61,060 bases of DNA from Thraustochytrium sp. TN22 (taxonomy: Eukaryota; Sar; Bigyra; Thraustochytrida; Thraustochytriidae). Shown here in pieces: positions 1 to 9,427 of this stretch. Each line of letters begins with the position of its first letter. Within the stretch, counting starts at the first letter, position 1. Made by a program: the position numbers and the translations under genes. The DNA is taken from the NCBI GenBank assembly GCA_013306675.1, contig JABLUY010000218.1, positions 1-61,060 on the forward strand, in the 5' to 3' direction. The notes under the pieces are model-generated. The model did not search any database, had not been told where the DNA came from, and was given only the letters and a program-made list of their open reading frames with translations.

Positions 1-638
1 GGCCCGCGGCGTGGCAGGACCATCTTGGACGATGAGAGTCTTGACCAGGACGGGAAGGGCAATCAGACATGCGAGATCTGCCGGGGTGGATCAAACTGGG
101 CGATGCACTCGGCATGGAGGTCCTCATGGATTACGGCGTTGCCATGGGCAGGACACCCGGCACGGCAGATGATACTGTGCGACATAACGGCACAGAGGCG
201 TACGCGTTCATCGACAAGGCGGGCCCGGGCCGCTGCGAAAGCCCTGGACTCGCCCGACCCGACACACGTTGAGGTCACGGCGGTGGTCACTGGCCGAGAG
301 CCTGACTCAGGAGGAGCACGACCCGGCCAACAAGACCCACTGGCATTGCATGGCACGCGCGCCTGATGGAACTGGATCGAGAGAAACGGCGAACTCGGCG
401 AGGAAGTGACCAACATTCGAGACCGGAAGTCTCGCTATAACGAGCGGTGCCGGATAGCCGCGCGCGAGGCACGCGAGCGCAGCCGTCGCCGACGCTCGGC
501 CTCGGCAGCGGTCTACACGGCCAGAAGCCAGCGAGGCAGCATGCCAAGCCAGCGAAGCAGTAGTGCTCGCACCTAAAAGAGTGTGATGAAGAACGAATGT
601 GCTGAAGAACGAATCTGGAGCCGTCAAGGAGCCATCTA
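1..638. other. Left edge, no gene assigned
   Basis: No complete gene is supported here. On the + strand a short frame from about 366 to 575 reads like a basic, coiled-coil C-terminus (motifs ELGEEVTNIRDRKSRYNE and REARERSRRRR) and stops with TAA. It has a TGA immediately upstream and no ATG that opens it, so it could be a 3' exon of a gene extending left of the window, or chance. The sequence is less GC-biased than the flanking genes. Confidence 0.3.
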
Positions 639-3221
639 TCAAGCTAGGCTGCTGTCGCCACCGCCCGAGGAGGCCGACGCCGACGCGGAGGTGGAGGTGG
701 ACGAGGGATTGCTGCTGTTGCTTGCAATGCTGGGCGGTTCCGCTGCTGGCGGTGCCGCTGATGGCGGTGGCGACAGGCTGTCGGGCATGCTCTCAGGCGA
801 GTTGCTGCGGCTCCTGCTCGCCAACGAGGAGAGGCGCTTTCGCAGGCCTTGTCCCCAGGACCTGCGGCGGCTGGGCGGCGGCGGTGTCTCCAGGGCCGCT
901 GGCAGCTGCGGCGGCTGCGTCTCCGACAGCGTCGCTCGACTCAGGAAGTCCTCGAGCGCGCGCATCTCATCCTCAAGAAGCGCGGGCGCGGCGTCGAGCG
1001 TGGCATCGCCAAAGTCGAGAAGGTAGACGCGGCCCGTGGCGTCGTCGATGGTGAAGTTAGCCGTGTCGAGGTTGCCGTGCAGGACGCCGCGGCCGTGCAC
1101 GGCCGCCACGCACGCCTTCATGCCGGCGGCAACGTCGGCCGGGATCTGCGTGGCGGGGAACTTGGCCGCAATGGAGGTGCCGGTGTAGTTGGTGGCGAGG
1201 ATGACGTCGTTCATGGCGTGCCTGCCGCTGTACAGGAGGAAGGGCACGTAGGCGCCCCAGAGCTCGGCGAGGTGCATGTAGATGACCTCCTCGTTGGCGA
1301 AGGCGGCCTCGGCGGGATCGACGAGGTCGGGGTTGTCGAGCAACTCGTCCTCACTGATCGTCGGCGTCATGATCTTGATCACGTGGTCCGAAGAGCCGTC
1401 CGCCGGAGCTGGGTCCATCCTCGCGCGGTAGGTGAAGCCAAACTGGCCCTTGCCGTAGTCCTCGACCATGTCACCCCCGATGCGGGCGCGGTAGGGAAAG
1501 TCCGCGGGGTCTTCGATCGGGAGGAGGTCGGCGAGGTGATCAGCGGCGGCACCGTCGGTGCCGTCGTCGGTGACGTCCGGCACGAACATCTCCCCAGAGC
1601 TGTCAGAAGTCGAGGTTCTCAGGTCGCGGTTAAATTTCCGCATCCTCTTGACAACATTCTTCCACCTGGTGCTCATGCTGCTGCCGATCTCGTTGAGCTG
1701 GGCGAGGAAATCTGCGTTGGGCAGGAGTATGGGGTTCTCCACGGCCTTGAGGACGACGCACAGGTAGGCCCACTTGACGTTTTGAGGCTCCGCGCCAGCG
1801 TCGTTGCACGCGAAGGGCCGGGTGATGTGGAGCGTGTTCTCCTCATCCAGGCGCATGAACCAGGTGTTGTCGCCGGTCGAGAGCACAGCTAGGCTCGTGA
1901 GAGTGCGCAGCATGTAGGTGTAGAGTTGGAGGATGGGATAGCGAAGCGCATCCTTGTCGCGGAAGCCATACTTCTTCTCATCCACCCCGTTCCAGAGTTC
2001 GACCAGGTCCGTCACCTGTTGCATCTTGCGACGTTTGATGAAACTGGGCTTCAGCGCGCAAAAACCCTCGACCACGCGCTTCTTGGTCATGAATTCGGTT
2101 GCGGCATCGGCGACGTCGGTCTTGTAGGGAAACCTGCCGGGGCTCTTGAGCTCCTCTGCGAGCACGGCAACACCTTCACTGAAGGTGAGCACACCGAGGC
2201 GCCTCATGGTCTCCAACATATCAGGTTCGCGGCTGTAGTCCACGGTGAGCATCCCGTCAACGCGAGCGCCCGGCATGTCAGCCTCCCGAATCTTGTGAAT
2301 GAACCTGGGGGGCGTGCGATCGCCGAACAAATGGATGGGCGCCACCATGGGATCGGGCGAGCCCTGCGCGACGATGTAGCTCATGAAGGGGTGATGGAAC
2401 CCCATGTCAAGCACGTGCTTGACGCTGTCCTCCGTGAGGATGGTGGCACTGGCGGGCGGAAAGAGGTGGGCGTAGACCTTGTGTCGACCGAGATTGTCGG
2501 AGTCCCACTTATCCTGGAGTTTCACGTAGCTGGAAAAGTCATCATCGCTCCATTTGACGACCTCCTTGGGCTTGATATTGAGGTGGGACTTCTTCGAGTC
2601 CTTGTGTGAGAAGATCTGGAAGGATGTCCTCTTGGCGTGCACGTTCGCGTGCAACAGGGGTGACGACATGATGTTGGCGGTCATGCATTCGGCCAAGGGG
2701 ACGTAGTTCTTGTTCACTTTCGCAAGATGCAGCTGGAGTGTGTGTTTCGTCTTTTCCGACTTTCGGTATTCCTCCTCGAGTTGCAGACGCTCCTCCTCGG
2801 CCTTCAGACGCCCCTCCCGCTCCTGCAGACGCCCCTCCCGCTCCTTCAGACGCCCCTCCCGCTCCTCCTGACGCCCCGCCTCGGCCTCCAGACGCCGCTC
2901 CCGCTCCCGCTCCAGCTCCAAGTCCTTTTGCGAGAGCTCTTGCGAGATTCTCTGGGACTTCCTCTTTTCGTCGCGGAGCCTCTGCCTGGACTTTCGCTTC
3001 CTCTCCTTGGACTTTTGCTCCCTGACCTCGTCAAGCTCGGCGAGCCTCGCGCAGTACTCGTCCAGGTCGATCTCCTTGCTCATCATCCGCGCAAGTAGCT
3101 CCTTCCTTTCGCGTTTTTCATCGCCGCTGCTGTAGCTGCTGGCGTCGTCGTATTCTTCTTCCTCTTCCTCGTCTTCCTCCGCGTCCATCTCCGCCGGTGA
3201 CGGCATGTTCTGCCGCTGCAT
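639..3221 (-). CDS. Coiled-coil protein with PD-(D/E)XK nuclease-like and kinase-like domains
   Basis: About 860 aa from the ATG at 3221. In order: an acidic stretch (about residues 12-40), a long charged coiled coil (about 40-180) with repeated REGRLKE-type heptads, a middle domain and a C-terminal kinase-like domain. The middle domain shows VDGMLTVD, then AEELKSP (E-x-K) near residue 354 and QLYTYM near 431, the pattern of a PD-(D/E)XK nuclease with its QxxxY helix. The kinase-like domain has a glycine loop (YGKGQFGFTY, about 587), a VIK lysine (about 613), a catalytic loop HGNLDTAN and DFGDA. The catalytic aspartate of HxD is Asn717 (codon 1071-1073), so phosphotransfer may be lost. The S/P-rich tail contains an SRRRSWGQG segment. 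Nuclease-like plus kinase-like combinations are known in Crinkler-type effectors and related mobile conflict systems; no LFLAK-type leader is seen. The frame is open to 4166 without a convincing earlier ATG. The nuclease call is motif-level only. Confidence 0.6.
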   Translation of the reverse strand: MQRQNMPSPAEMDAEEDEEEEEEYDDASSYSSGDEKRERKELLARMMSKEIDLDEYCARLAELDEVREQKSKERKRKSRQRLRDEKRKSQRISQELSQKDLELERERERRLEAEAGRQEEREGRLKEREGRLQEREGRLKAEEERLQLEEEYRKSEKTKHTLQLHLAKVNKNYVPLAECMTANIMSSPLLHANVHAKRTSFQIFSHKDSKKSHLNIKPKEVVKWSDDDFSSYVKLQDKWDSDNLGRHKVYAHLFPPASATILTEDSVKHVLDMGFHHPFMSYIVAQGSPDPMVAPIHLFGDRTPPRFIHKIREADMPGARVDGMLTVDYSREPDMLETMRRLGVLTFSEGVAVLAEELKSPGRFPYKTDVADAATEFMTKKRVVEGFCALKPSFIKRRKMQQVTDLVELWNGVDEKKYGFRDKDALRYPILQLYTYMLRTLTSLAVLSTGDNTWFMRLDEENTLHITRPFACNDAGAEPQNVKWAYLCVVLKAVENPILLPNADFLAQLNEIGSSMSTRWKNVVKRMRKFNRDLRTSTSDSSGEMFVPDVTDDGTDGAAADHLADLLPIEDPADFPYRARIGGDMVEDYGKGQFGFTYRARMDPAPADGSSDHVIKIMTPTISEDELLDNPDLVDPAEAAFANEEVIYMHLAELWGAYVPFLLYSGRHAMNDVILATNYTGTSIAAKFPATQIPADVAAGMKACVAAVHGRGVLHGNLDTANFTIDDATGRVYLLDFGDATLDAAPALLEDEMRALEDFLSRATLSETQPPQLPAALETPPPPSRRRSWGQGLRKRLSSLASRSRSNSPESMPDSLSPPPSAAPPAAEPPSIASNSSNPSSTSTSASASASSGGGDSSLA

Positions 3222-4609
3222 CCGACGCGCCAAGGCGGCCGCCTCCTTGGCCGCGTCCTCGGACACCGCCGCCGCCGACTTCGCCTCAGTGCTTGCGGTT
3301 TCCTCGACCCATGACGCCCCTGCGGGCGCGGCGCGCCTGCCGCCTTGGTCCGTGGCACCCGCGCGCGCGCCGTAGCAAGCGCCCGCGCGCGCCGCCGGTG
3401 CGCGCCGAGAGGGGGATGGGGGGTTGGGGTTCTGCCGCCCGCGAGCACGGCGCGGGCGTGAGTGGGCTTGCGGCCCCGTTGCGGGCGCGCGCGTTTGTCG
3501 CTGGGCAGCTGCCGGCTGCGGAACCCTTCCCCCGTGCTGGCTGAAATAAAGAGTAGCTACAGAAAGAGGAGGACGATGGGGATGAGTACCCGGACGCTCC
3601 GCTCGACCTTGATCTCCGTGGAGGTGCTCATGATGCCGCTCAAGTCCACCATGACGGGGTTTCCGTCGAAACGCCGGATGAAGTTGATTCCGAGCACAAA
3701 GTAGGCTAGCTAGAAAGAGCAAGAAGAACCCTGTCGCGTGAGGCCAACAGGCAACAGGCTGCCGCGCCTGGGTTGCACGCGCCTGGGTTGCGGTGCCAGG
3801 AACAGACTGACGTCGCTGCCGAACCTGCCGAAGCCTCGCCACTGCCGTCGCCAGGCATCGCCAGCGGCCAGCGCCTGGAGCGCCTGGCAGCGCGGCGTCA
3901 CTGCAGGCCGTTCTCGCTGGAGCTTTGCATGACGTACGCTCTGCCCCAGGGCCTGTGGTCATGGCAGCTCGCCTAAACGCGGCGCGCGTTGTGCACAAGG
4001 GGTAGGTAGCGCGCGGAGACTCCGAGTCTGGCAGAGTGGAAAGGGCCGGGCCGGCACGTGCAGCACGTGCAGCACGTGCAGTGCGTGCGTGGCACGGTGG
4101 CTGGGGCGGCCTCAACTCGAGCGGCCTCGACTCGAGGCTCGCGCGCCCTCGCGCGCCCTCTCTCACGCCGGAGGCTCACGGCGCCTCGCCGCGGCTCGCC
4201 GCTTGCAGGCCGCTGCCAGGCCGAGTTTGCGCGCGCCGTGGCCATGGGTCGAGAGGGCGGAGAGCGGCGTGCGGCGGGCTGGCGCGAGGGTGGACAGCGC
4301 CGAGCGAGCGCCGCGCTCAGGCTGGTCATGGTGGCGGCTCACATGAACGCTGGCCGTCGCACATGAACACTGCAGCGCGCTGCGGGCAGGCTGAGGCTGC
4401 CAGGCCAGGTCGGCCGCGAAGAGCGAGCCGCTCCAAGCTGAGAGCGAGCGAGCGAGTCCGGTTTACTGCGGTTTATCGCGCTCACCTCTTCTCTTGTTCA
4501 AGGCACATCGACACGGTGACCGTGACATGGCGTTGCGTTGAGCGCGCGCGAAGAGTGAATCAAAGCAAGGGGCGGGCCGAGTTTGGGCGCATTCGTTTGA
4601 TTTGTACAG
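3222..4609. other. Intergenic, repeat-bearing 1.4 kb
   Basis: I see no gene. The frame of the upstream neighbour stays open here but reads as Arg/Pro/Ala-rich GC noise. There is a short direct repeat (GCGCCTGGGTTGC twice, about 3766-3795) and a CACGTG-containing tandem repeat near 4054. A TA-richer stretch at 4560-4610 probably holds the 3' end of the minus-strand ORF that follows. Confidence 0.4.
4054..4081. repeat. Three tandem GCACGTGCA 9-mers
   Basis: Three head-to-tail copies of GCACGTGCA, each a perfect palindrome centred on CACGTG (an E-box/G-box core). They lie about 830 bp upstream of the kinase-like gene's ATG on its 5' side. A cluster of bHLH/bZIP-type sites is possible, but no binding evidence can be had from sequence alone. 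Confidence 0.5.
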
Positions 4610-4977
4610 TCAGTCGCCGCCAGAAAAAGTCGGCGGGGTCTCGAGGAAGGCGGCGCTCTGCGCGGAAATTTTGTCCACGATCTCCTGCACTGCCTTGCAT
4701 GTGCTGGCCTTGAAGGTGGGCATGAGCATCTGGTTGCTGTAGGGTATGGGGTCCATCTGCACGAGGTCGAGCGGTAGATAGCGCGCCTTCATCGTTCCCC
4801 TCTCGTTGAGACGCCGCGTGAGCTGTGTCTTGAAGCGCTGTCGGCCCGTCACGTTGGAGCGGCGCCGCTTGCGCTCGTGAGCCGTCTCCGTGCCGGCGAG
4901 ACGGCGCTTGCGCATGCCGACCTCGGTCTTCGGCGGCGCGGGTGCGTCTCCCTGCTGCTGCTCCGCCTGCTGCTGTT

Positions 4978-5015
<38 letters not shown>

Positions 5016-5029
5016 GTCGTCTGCGTCAT
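4610..5029 (-). CDS. Small Gln/Glu-rich basic protein, possibly the 3' part of the primase-like pseudogene
   Basis: A 139-aa ORF with a true ATG at 5029. The N-terminus is a QE-repeat, followed by a basic cluster (MRKRRLAG, HERKRRRSN; a likely nuclear signal) and a conserved-looking end with YLPLDLVQMDPIPYSNQML. It lies in exactly the same reading frame as the PrimPol-like remnant upstream. The frame between them (5030-5263) has no stop and encodes a Gly/Ser/Asp linker. It may therefore be the C-terminal part of that broken gene and not an independent gene. I recognise no family. Confidence 0.4.
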
Positions 5030-5263
5030 GCCCAGTGCCTGCGTTGCGCCAAGGGGCTCGAGCGAGTCGCCTCCAACATCGTCTTCGTCGCCGTCTTCGT
5101 CACGACTGCCGCCGCCCCCGCCGCCACCGCTCCCACTCGAGCTAAAGATGCTCGAACTCCAAGTCAGTCGGCCCTTGCGCTGGCCCTCGCGCTGGCCCTC
5201 GCGCTGGCGTCGCTGCTGCTCCTGTTGCCCGATCTTGGTGACCCGCCGGGGCGTCCTCCGGCT

Positions 5264-5880
5264 TCAGCATCGGTTGCTCTTGCTGCTGTTGCTGAGGCCG
5301 AACTCTGCCTGGAAGAAGGACTTGGTGATGGAATACACCTTGGTCCAGGTGAAGGCCTCGTCTTCGCTTTGGGGGAGCGTCTTGACGATGCCCATGGCGC
5401 CGTGGCGGCCGATCACCACGTCCCGGAGTCACTTTTGGAGACTTGGGTCCTCCGCGAGCCGCATGCAGTACACCGCGCGGTGCATCGCGAGGCCCGTAAA
5501 GATGACGAACTCCAGCAGGTACGCCAGGAAGGCGTTCTCAAGGACGTCATGGACCCGTGCCAGCTCCGCATCCGACTCCTCCGTCGTCACCGCACGCGCC
5601 GGGTCCAGGTCGCGCTCCACGTTGAGGTAGAACTTGTGCGACGTGCACTTGAGGATCACTTCCTCCATGTGGCAGTCCGCCAGCCCCAGCGCCTGATAGA
5701 GCCGCACCAGCTCTTTCCACGAGCGGATGACCGCGTACACGCGCGTCGTGTCGTCGTTGCGGACGCACCGCGTCTTGACCCCATGCACTGCCCGAAGACG
5801 ACGCGCGAGCCTTTGGCCAGCGTGCCGCCCGTGTTGTTCGCACCAGCGGCGGGCCACTTGAAAAGAAAGCCTAGTTCACG
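5264..5880 (-). pseudogene. Decayed PrimPol/AEP-primase-like gene
   Basis: The reverse frame from 5857 reads TTRVYAVIRSWKELVRLY, then SHKFYLNVERDLDP. The order and spacing match the archaeo-eukaryotic primase PrimPol, in which a segment like RIYLVTTYAEF precedes the catalytic FDxE strand. Here the first catalytic Asp is Asn (codon 5621-5623) and Glu is kept (5615-5617). TGA codons interrupt the frame at 5429-5431 and 5264-5266, yet sensible protein continues after the first one (DVVIGRHGAMGIVK, FTWTKVYSITKSFF). Upstream, the segment FLFKWPAAGANN to GSRVVFGQCMG lies in another frame; one missing base in the GGGG run near 5782 would explain the shift. The SxH and third-Asp motifs are not found. 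The 5' end abuts the stop of the neighbouring Cep192-like gene, so this looks like a truncated, inactivated copy of cellular PrimPol or a viral/transposon primase. Confidence 0.5.
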
Positions 5881-8800
5881 GACAGTGATGATGGGCCAGG
5901 GCGGGCGATGAGGTTGACGAAGCGACTCCCGTGTGCGCAGCGCAACAGCAATGTCGCGTTTGAGAGATCGGTTCCTGGTGGATGCAAATGGCGCGGGGCC
6001 AGGTGGATGGGCAGGGCCACAGATGTGCGGGGCGCCAGCGTAAAACGCTTGTGTTTCGTGCGCACAACAAACGTGGGCGTCGAGGTGTCGGCCTCCACGG
6101 TCACGGCGCGGTCGGTCGGGTTCATGACACGGACCGTGGCCATCTTGGCGCCTGCCGCGAAGATGCACTCATGCGCAGGCTCGCACTGCAGCGCGCTGCC
6201 GCGAGCGGGAGCGCGAACCTGAAGCTGCTCCAGCGTGTCGCCCAGGGTGCGATTGAAGACGTACAGGCGGCTCTCGGGCGGCGCGGCGTCCGAGCAGCTC
6301 ACGCGCAGCGTCACCGAGCTGCCCGATGCGATGAGCACCTCACCGGCTGGCGCCACAGACAGCCCCGGCGCATCGCTTGCGCTCACGCTGACCTCGATCG
6401 CCTGCCGCGTGCTCGGGTTGCGCAAGACCGTTGTGGCGCGCAGGAGGCCGTCCGCCGCGCGCTCCAGTTGTAGTGCGCGTGACGAGACTTCTACGCGGCC
6501 CTCGCGCGGCTGTCGCACTGCCACGCCGCGCTCCGCCCTGCACGCCTCACCGTTCCTCTCACCGTGGCCCTCCTCGTCCCAGCCGGGGGGCACGTCGCCG
6601 CTATCACAGAGGTGGCTCCGCGACTCGGAGCCTGGGCTGGCGCCATGGACCAAATCCAGCAGGATGCAGCGCCGGTGCCGGTCAAAGAGAAGCTCGTCGA
6701 AGAAGTGCACAAGGTCCGCCTGCGGCGGTCGCTGCGTGCTCTGCGCCGCTGCCGCAACACTGAGCTCGGCCTCCGCCTCGTTGTCGTCGGCCTCGCCCAA
6801 CCCGTCCACGTTGCCGAGCACGCTGGCATCGTCGAAGTCATCCAGCCTTGAAACCGAGTCCACCGTGGCATTCAAGTCCACGTCTTCAAAGCGGGGCCGC
6901 ACACCGCGACGTGACTTGGCCCGCGACCGCAGTCGCCGCAAGATTTCGTCGCCCCAGTCCACGCGAAGGCCCTCGACGCGCTGCCGCGCCAGCGATGACA
7001 GCATGCGAACGTCCAGCCGGGCCGACGCGCCCGGCGCCAGCGTGCACGCCTCCGGAAGCACCTCCACGCGGCCCTGCAAGGCGGTCGGCACGTGCACGCG
7101 CACAAACGCCTCGCGCGCGCCGCGGTTGCGCAGCGACACGCTCGTGCGAGTCCACCTGTCGCCCTCGCTCGGCGTCACGTCAAGCTGCGCCACGTCGCCC
7201 CGCTGTCGCGCGCCGCCTTCCAGCACCACCTCGGCGCGCCCGCCGTAGCCCACGAGTGGGACTTCGATCGAGTTCACCAGCACCGAGGCGGCCGCCTCCC
7301 CGCCCCCGGCTTCGGGGCCTGGCCCGCCGTCCTCCGCGGCCAAGTAGTGCCTGCTCCGGATGCGGAGCAACGCGCCGTGCCGCGTGGCGCTCTCCGGGGC
7401 GAAGACGACCTGCACCTCCTGCGACGCCGCCTTGGGGAGCACGAACCAGCCCAGGCGGCTCGCGCCACCCGGGCCGTGGGCCTCGCCGTCTTCGCCGTCC
7501 TCGTCCGCCGGCCCTGGAAGCCGCAGCGAAAAGGCGCGCGCCGCCTCGGGGCGCGCGCACGCCGGCTCGCCCCATTCACGTGCCTCCGCAACCGACTCCT
7601 CGCGCCGCGCGCGCTCCACGCACGCCAAGACCTCAAGGTCCGCGCCCGTCGTGTTGGTGAGCACCACGCGCGAGCGCGCCAAGCCGCCCAGGCCCGCGCC
7701 GCCCACGTTGATCACGGGCCGGTCCGGCTGCACCCAGAGCGAGGGCAGCGTGCGGCACAGGAGCCGCACGCTGACGCGCAGGTTGCTCGCGTCCTCCACC
7801 AAATCCACGCGCGCCTCGAAACTGCCCGTGTCGGGCCGCGGCCGGAACGCGATCACCACCAAGTCCGCGGCCTGCGCCTCGATCGTGCAGGCCGATGGCC
7901 GGACCACGAGGCTGCGCGCCGCCGCCTTGCGCTCCGCCTGTACCACGGGCCGCAGCACCACGCGCCGGCTGCTCAAGTTGCGGATCGGCACCTGCACAGC
8001 GCTCACCTGGCCCAGCTCGCACGCCAGCTCGTAGCGGTCCTCAAAGGCGCCTGGCAAGAGCAGCTGGGGCGGCTCCATCGCTTGCCCGCTGACCTCCTTG
8101 GGGAACTTTTGCTGCAGCCGTCGCAGGGATTTGGCCGTCAGCCGCGACCGCCCGGGCGTCGTGAACTGCAGCTCCGGCGACCGCCCGCCGCCGCCCTGCG
8201 GCCGCGGCGGCCCGCGCGCATTGAGCGGCGGCGCCTCCTGCGCAGCGCGCACGGGCGTTGCCTGCGTGCGGCTCGGCGCGCGCGCGCGCGTGCGCGCACG
8301 CGACGACCGCCGCACGTCGAACGAGGGCCTCGAGCTCAGCGACGGCGTCATCGCGGGCGTCGCGGGCGCCGACTTCTGGCTCGCGCGCTTGCCATCCGCC
8401 GGGCGCTTCGGGCTCGCGAACTGCGACCACTCGCGAATCATCTCCCTCTTCTCCAGCGGAGCGGACCTAGCCGCGAACCACGCTCCTGGCGACGGCTGCC
8501 GCGAGGCTTGCTCTGGCGCCGCCGCCGTCCCGCGCCGCCCCGCGCCCTCCAGCCACGTCGCGTCGTCCACCTCGCCCTCCACCGGCTGCGCCGCGCCGAA
8601 GAACCGCGCGTCCTCGTCCAGCATGCGCAGCGCCGCGTCGCCCGCCAAAAAGGTCTCCTCATCGCCGCCCTCCGCGTCGCCCGTCAGCAGCTGCGAGGCG
8701 GGCGAGAAGTGGTCCCAGCCGGGCGACTCGAGCGCGCCCAGCTCCGGCGACTCGAGGTCCTCCAGCCCGCCTGCGCCCAGCGCCGCCGGCACCTTGTGCG

Positions 8801-8942
8801 TCTTGCCCTCCACGTCCCGCAGGCTCTTGCCGTTGCCTGCGCTCGCATCATTCTCCCCCAGCGCGCTCCACGCCGGCGCCGCGCCGTGCTCCAGGCTGCC
8901 GGCGACCGGGTGCCCCAGCAGGTCGTCCCAGGCCGCCGCCAT
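5871..8942 (-). CDS. Cep192/SPD-2-like centrosomal protein with ASH (MSP/PapD-like) domains
   Basis: 1023 aa from ATG 8942 (MAAAWDDLLGHPVAG); the frame is open upstream without ATG. The N-terminal third is disordered, with acidic WD/F segments and an R/S/P-rich stretch (about residues 190-285). From about residue 290 on come repeated beta-sandwich modules typical of ASPM-SPD2-Hydin repeats: QPDRPVINVGGAGLGG followed by RSRVVLTNTTGADLEV, then VSLRNRGAREAFVRVH, TTVLRNPSTRQAIEV and ATVRVMNPTDRAVTVEA. This order of disordered N-terminus plus multiple C-terminal ASH domains matches Cep192, the centriolar scaffold that recruits PLK4, Aurora A and pericentriolar material. It implies centrioles or basal bodies in the organism. 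Orthology to Cep192 over other ASH proteins is inferred from architecture. Its stop lies within the 5' end of the primase-like remnant. Confidence 0.6.
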   Translation of the reverse strand: MAAAWDDLLGHPVAGSLEHGAAPAWSALGENDASAGNGKSLRDVEGKTHKVPAALGAGGLEDLESPELGALESPGWDHFSPASQLLTGDAEGGDEETFLAGDAALRMLDEDARFFGAAQPVEGEVDDATWLEGAGRRGTAAAPEQASRQPSPGAWFAARSAPLEKREMIREWSQFASPKRPADGKRASQKSAPATPAMTPSLSSRPSFDVRRSSRARTRARAPSRTQATPVRAAQEAPPLNARGPPRPQGGGGRSPELQFTTPGRSRLTAKSLRRLQQKFPKEVSGQAMEPPQLLLPGAFEDRYELACELGQVSAVQVPIRNLSSRRVVLRPVVQAERKAAARSLVVRPSACTIEAQAADLVVIAFRPRPDTGSFEARVDLVEDASNLRVSVRLLCRTLPSLWVQPDRPVINVGGAGLGGLARSRVVLTNTTGADLEVLACVERARREESVAEAREWGEPACARPEAARAFSLRLPGPADEDGEDGEAHGPGGASRLGWFVLPKAASQEVQVVFAPESATRHGALLRIRSRHYLAAEDGGPGPEAGGGEAAASVLVNSIEVPLVGYGGRAEVVLEGGARQRGDVAQLDVTPSEGDRWTRTSVSLRNRGAREAFVRVHVPTALQGRVEVLPEACTLAPGASARLDVRMLSSLARQRVEGLRVDWGDEILRRLRSRAKSRRGVRPRFEDVDLNATVDSVSRLDDFDDASVLGNVDGLGEADDNEAEAELSVAAAAQSTQRPPQADLVHFFDELLFDRHRRCILLDLVHGASPGSESRSHLCDSGDVPPGWDEEGHGERNGEACRAERGVAVRQPREGRVEVSSRALQLERAADGLLRATTVLRNPSTRQAIEVSVSASDAPGLSVAPAGEVLIASGSSVTLRVSCSDAAPPESRLYVFNRTLGDTLEQLQVRAPARGSALQCEPAHECIFAAGAKMATVRVMNPTDRAVTVEADTSTPTFVVRTKHKRFTLAPRTSVALPIHLAPRHLHPPGTDLSNATLLLRCAHGSRFVNLIARPGPSSLSVN

Positions 8943-9427
8943 GGGGGCCGTGCTCGGGCTCGCCCAGCCGCGCGTCGCCGCGGGCCCCGTCGCCGCGCCT
9001 GCGCCCGCCGCTCGCCAGCGGGGCGCACGGCAGCGCACCGCGGCGCAGAGCAGCGCAGCCTGGCGCACGCCGAGCGCGGTCAGACAGCGCTTTGGATTGA
9101 GCTCTTGATGCGGTTTGCGCTGCCGTGCTCTCTGCCGCGTAGCGTCTAACCGTCGCTGGCTTGCGTTAGTAGTAGTAACTACGAGTCGAAGTCACAGCCG
9201 CCACCGTGCGGCGGCGCGTGTGCAGTGGCTGCGAATGCGGATGCAGATGCGGCGCTCGCGTGCCTCACGGATCGCGGCATCCAAGTGCTCTGCAGGAGGA
9301 GCTCCTCCCGAGGTGGTCGCGGTACGAGTTGATACCACTGGCAGCCTGGCCTCCAAGCCTTTCGAAGAACGCAAAAGATCAGAGGTCATCGCTCCGCTGG
9401 CATCCCTCGCGTCGCCCACGGATTAGG

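Noticed and set aside
4020-4100. TGGCAGAGTGG, an A-box-like string of a tRNA-Ser type
   Set aside because: No B box or cloverleaf follows; the sequence runs into the CACGTG repeat.
3222-4166. N-terminal extension of the nuclease/kinase-like protein
   Set aside because: The frame is open but begins with GTG, has no convincing ATG and reads Arg/Pro/Ala-rich like other non-coding GC sequence.
5264-5431. Selenocysteine at the two TGAs of the primase-like frame
   Set aside because: Other genes here stop at TGA, no Cys is known at these sites in primases, and the frame also has a frameshift and a lost catalytic Asp. Decay is simpler.
5142-5432. 96-codon ORF overlapping the primase remnant
   Set aside because: Different frame from the PrimPol-like reading; Gln/Pro/Arg noise with no motif.
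7092-9149. 685-codon + ORF opposite the Cep192-like gene
   Set aside because: Arg/Ala/His-rich translation, no domain, opposite a better-supported protein.
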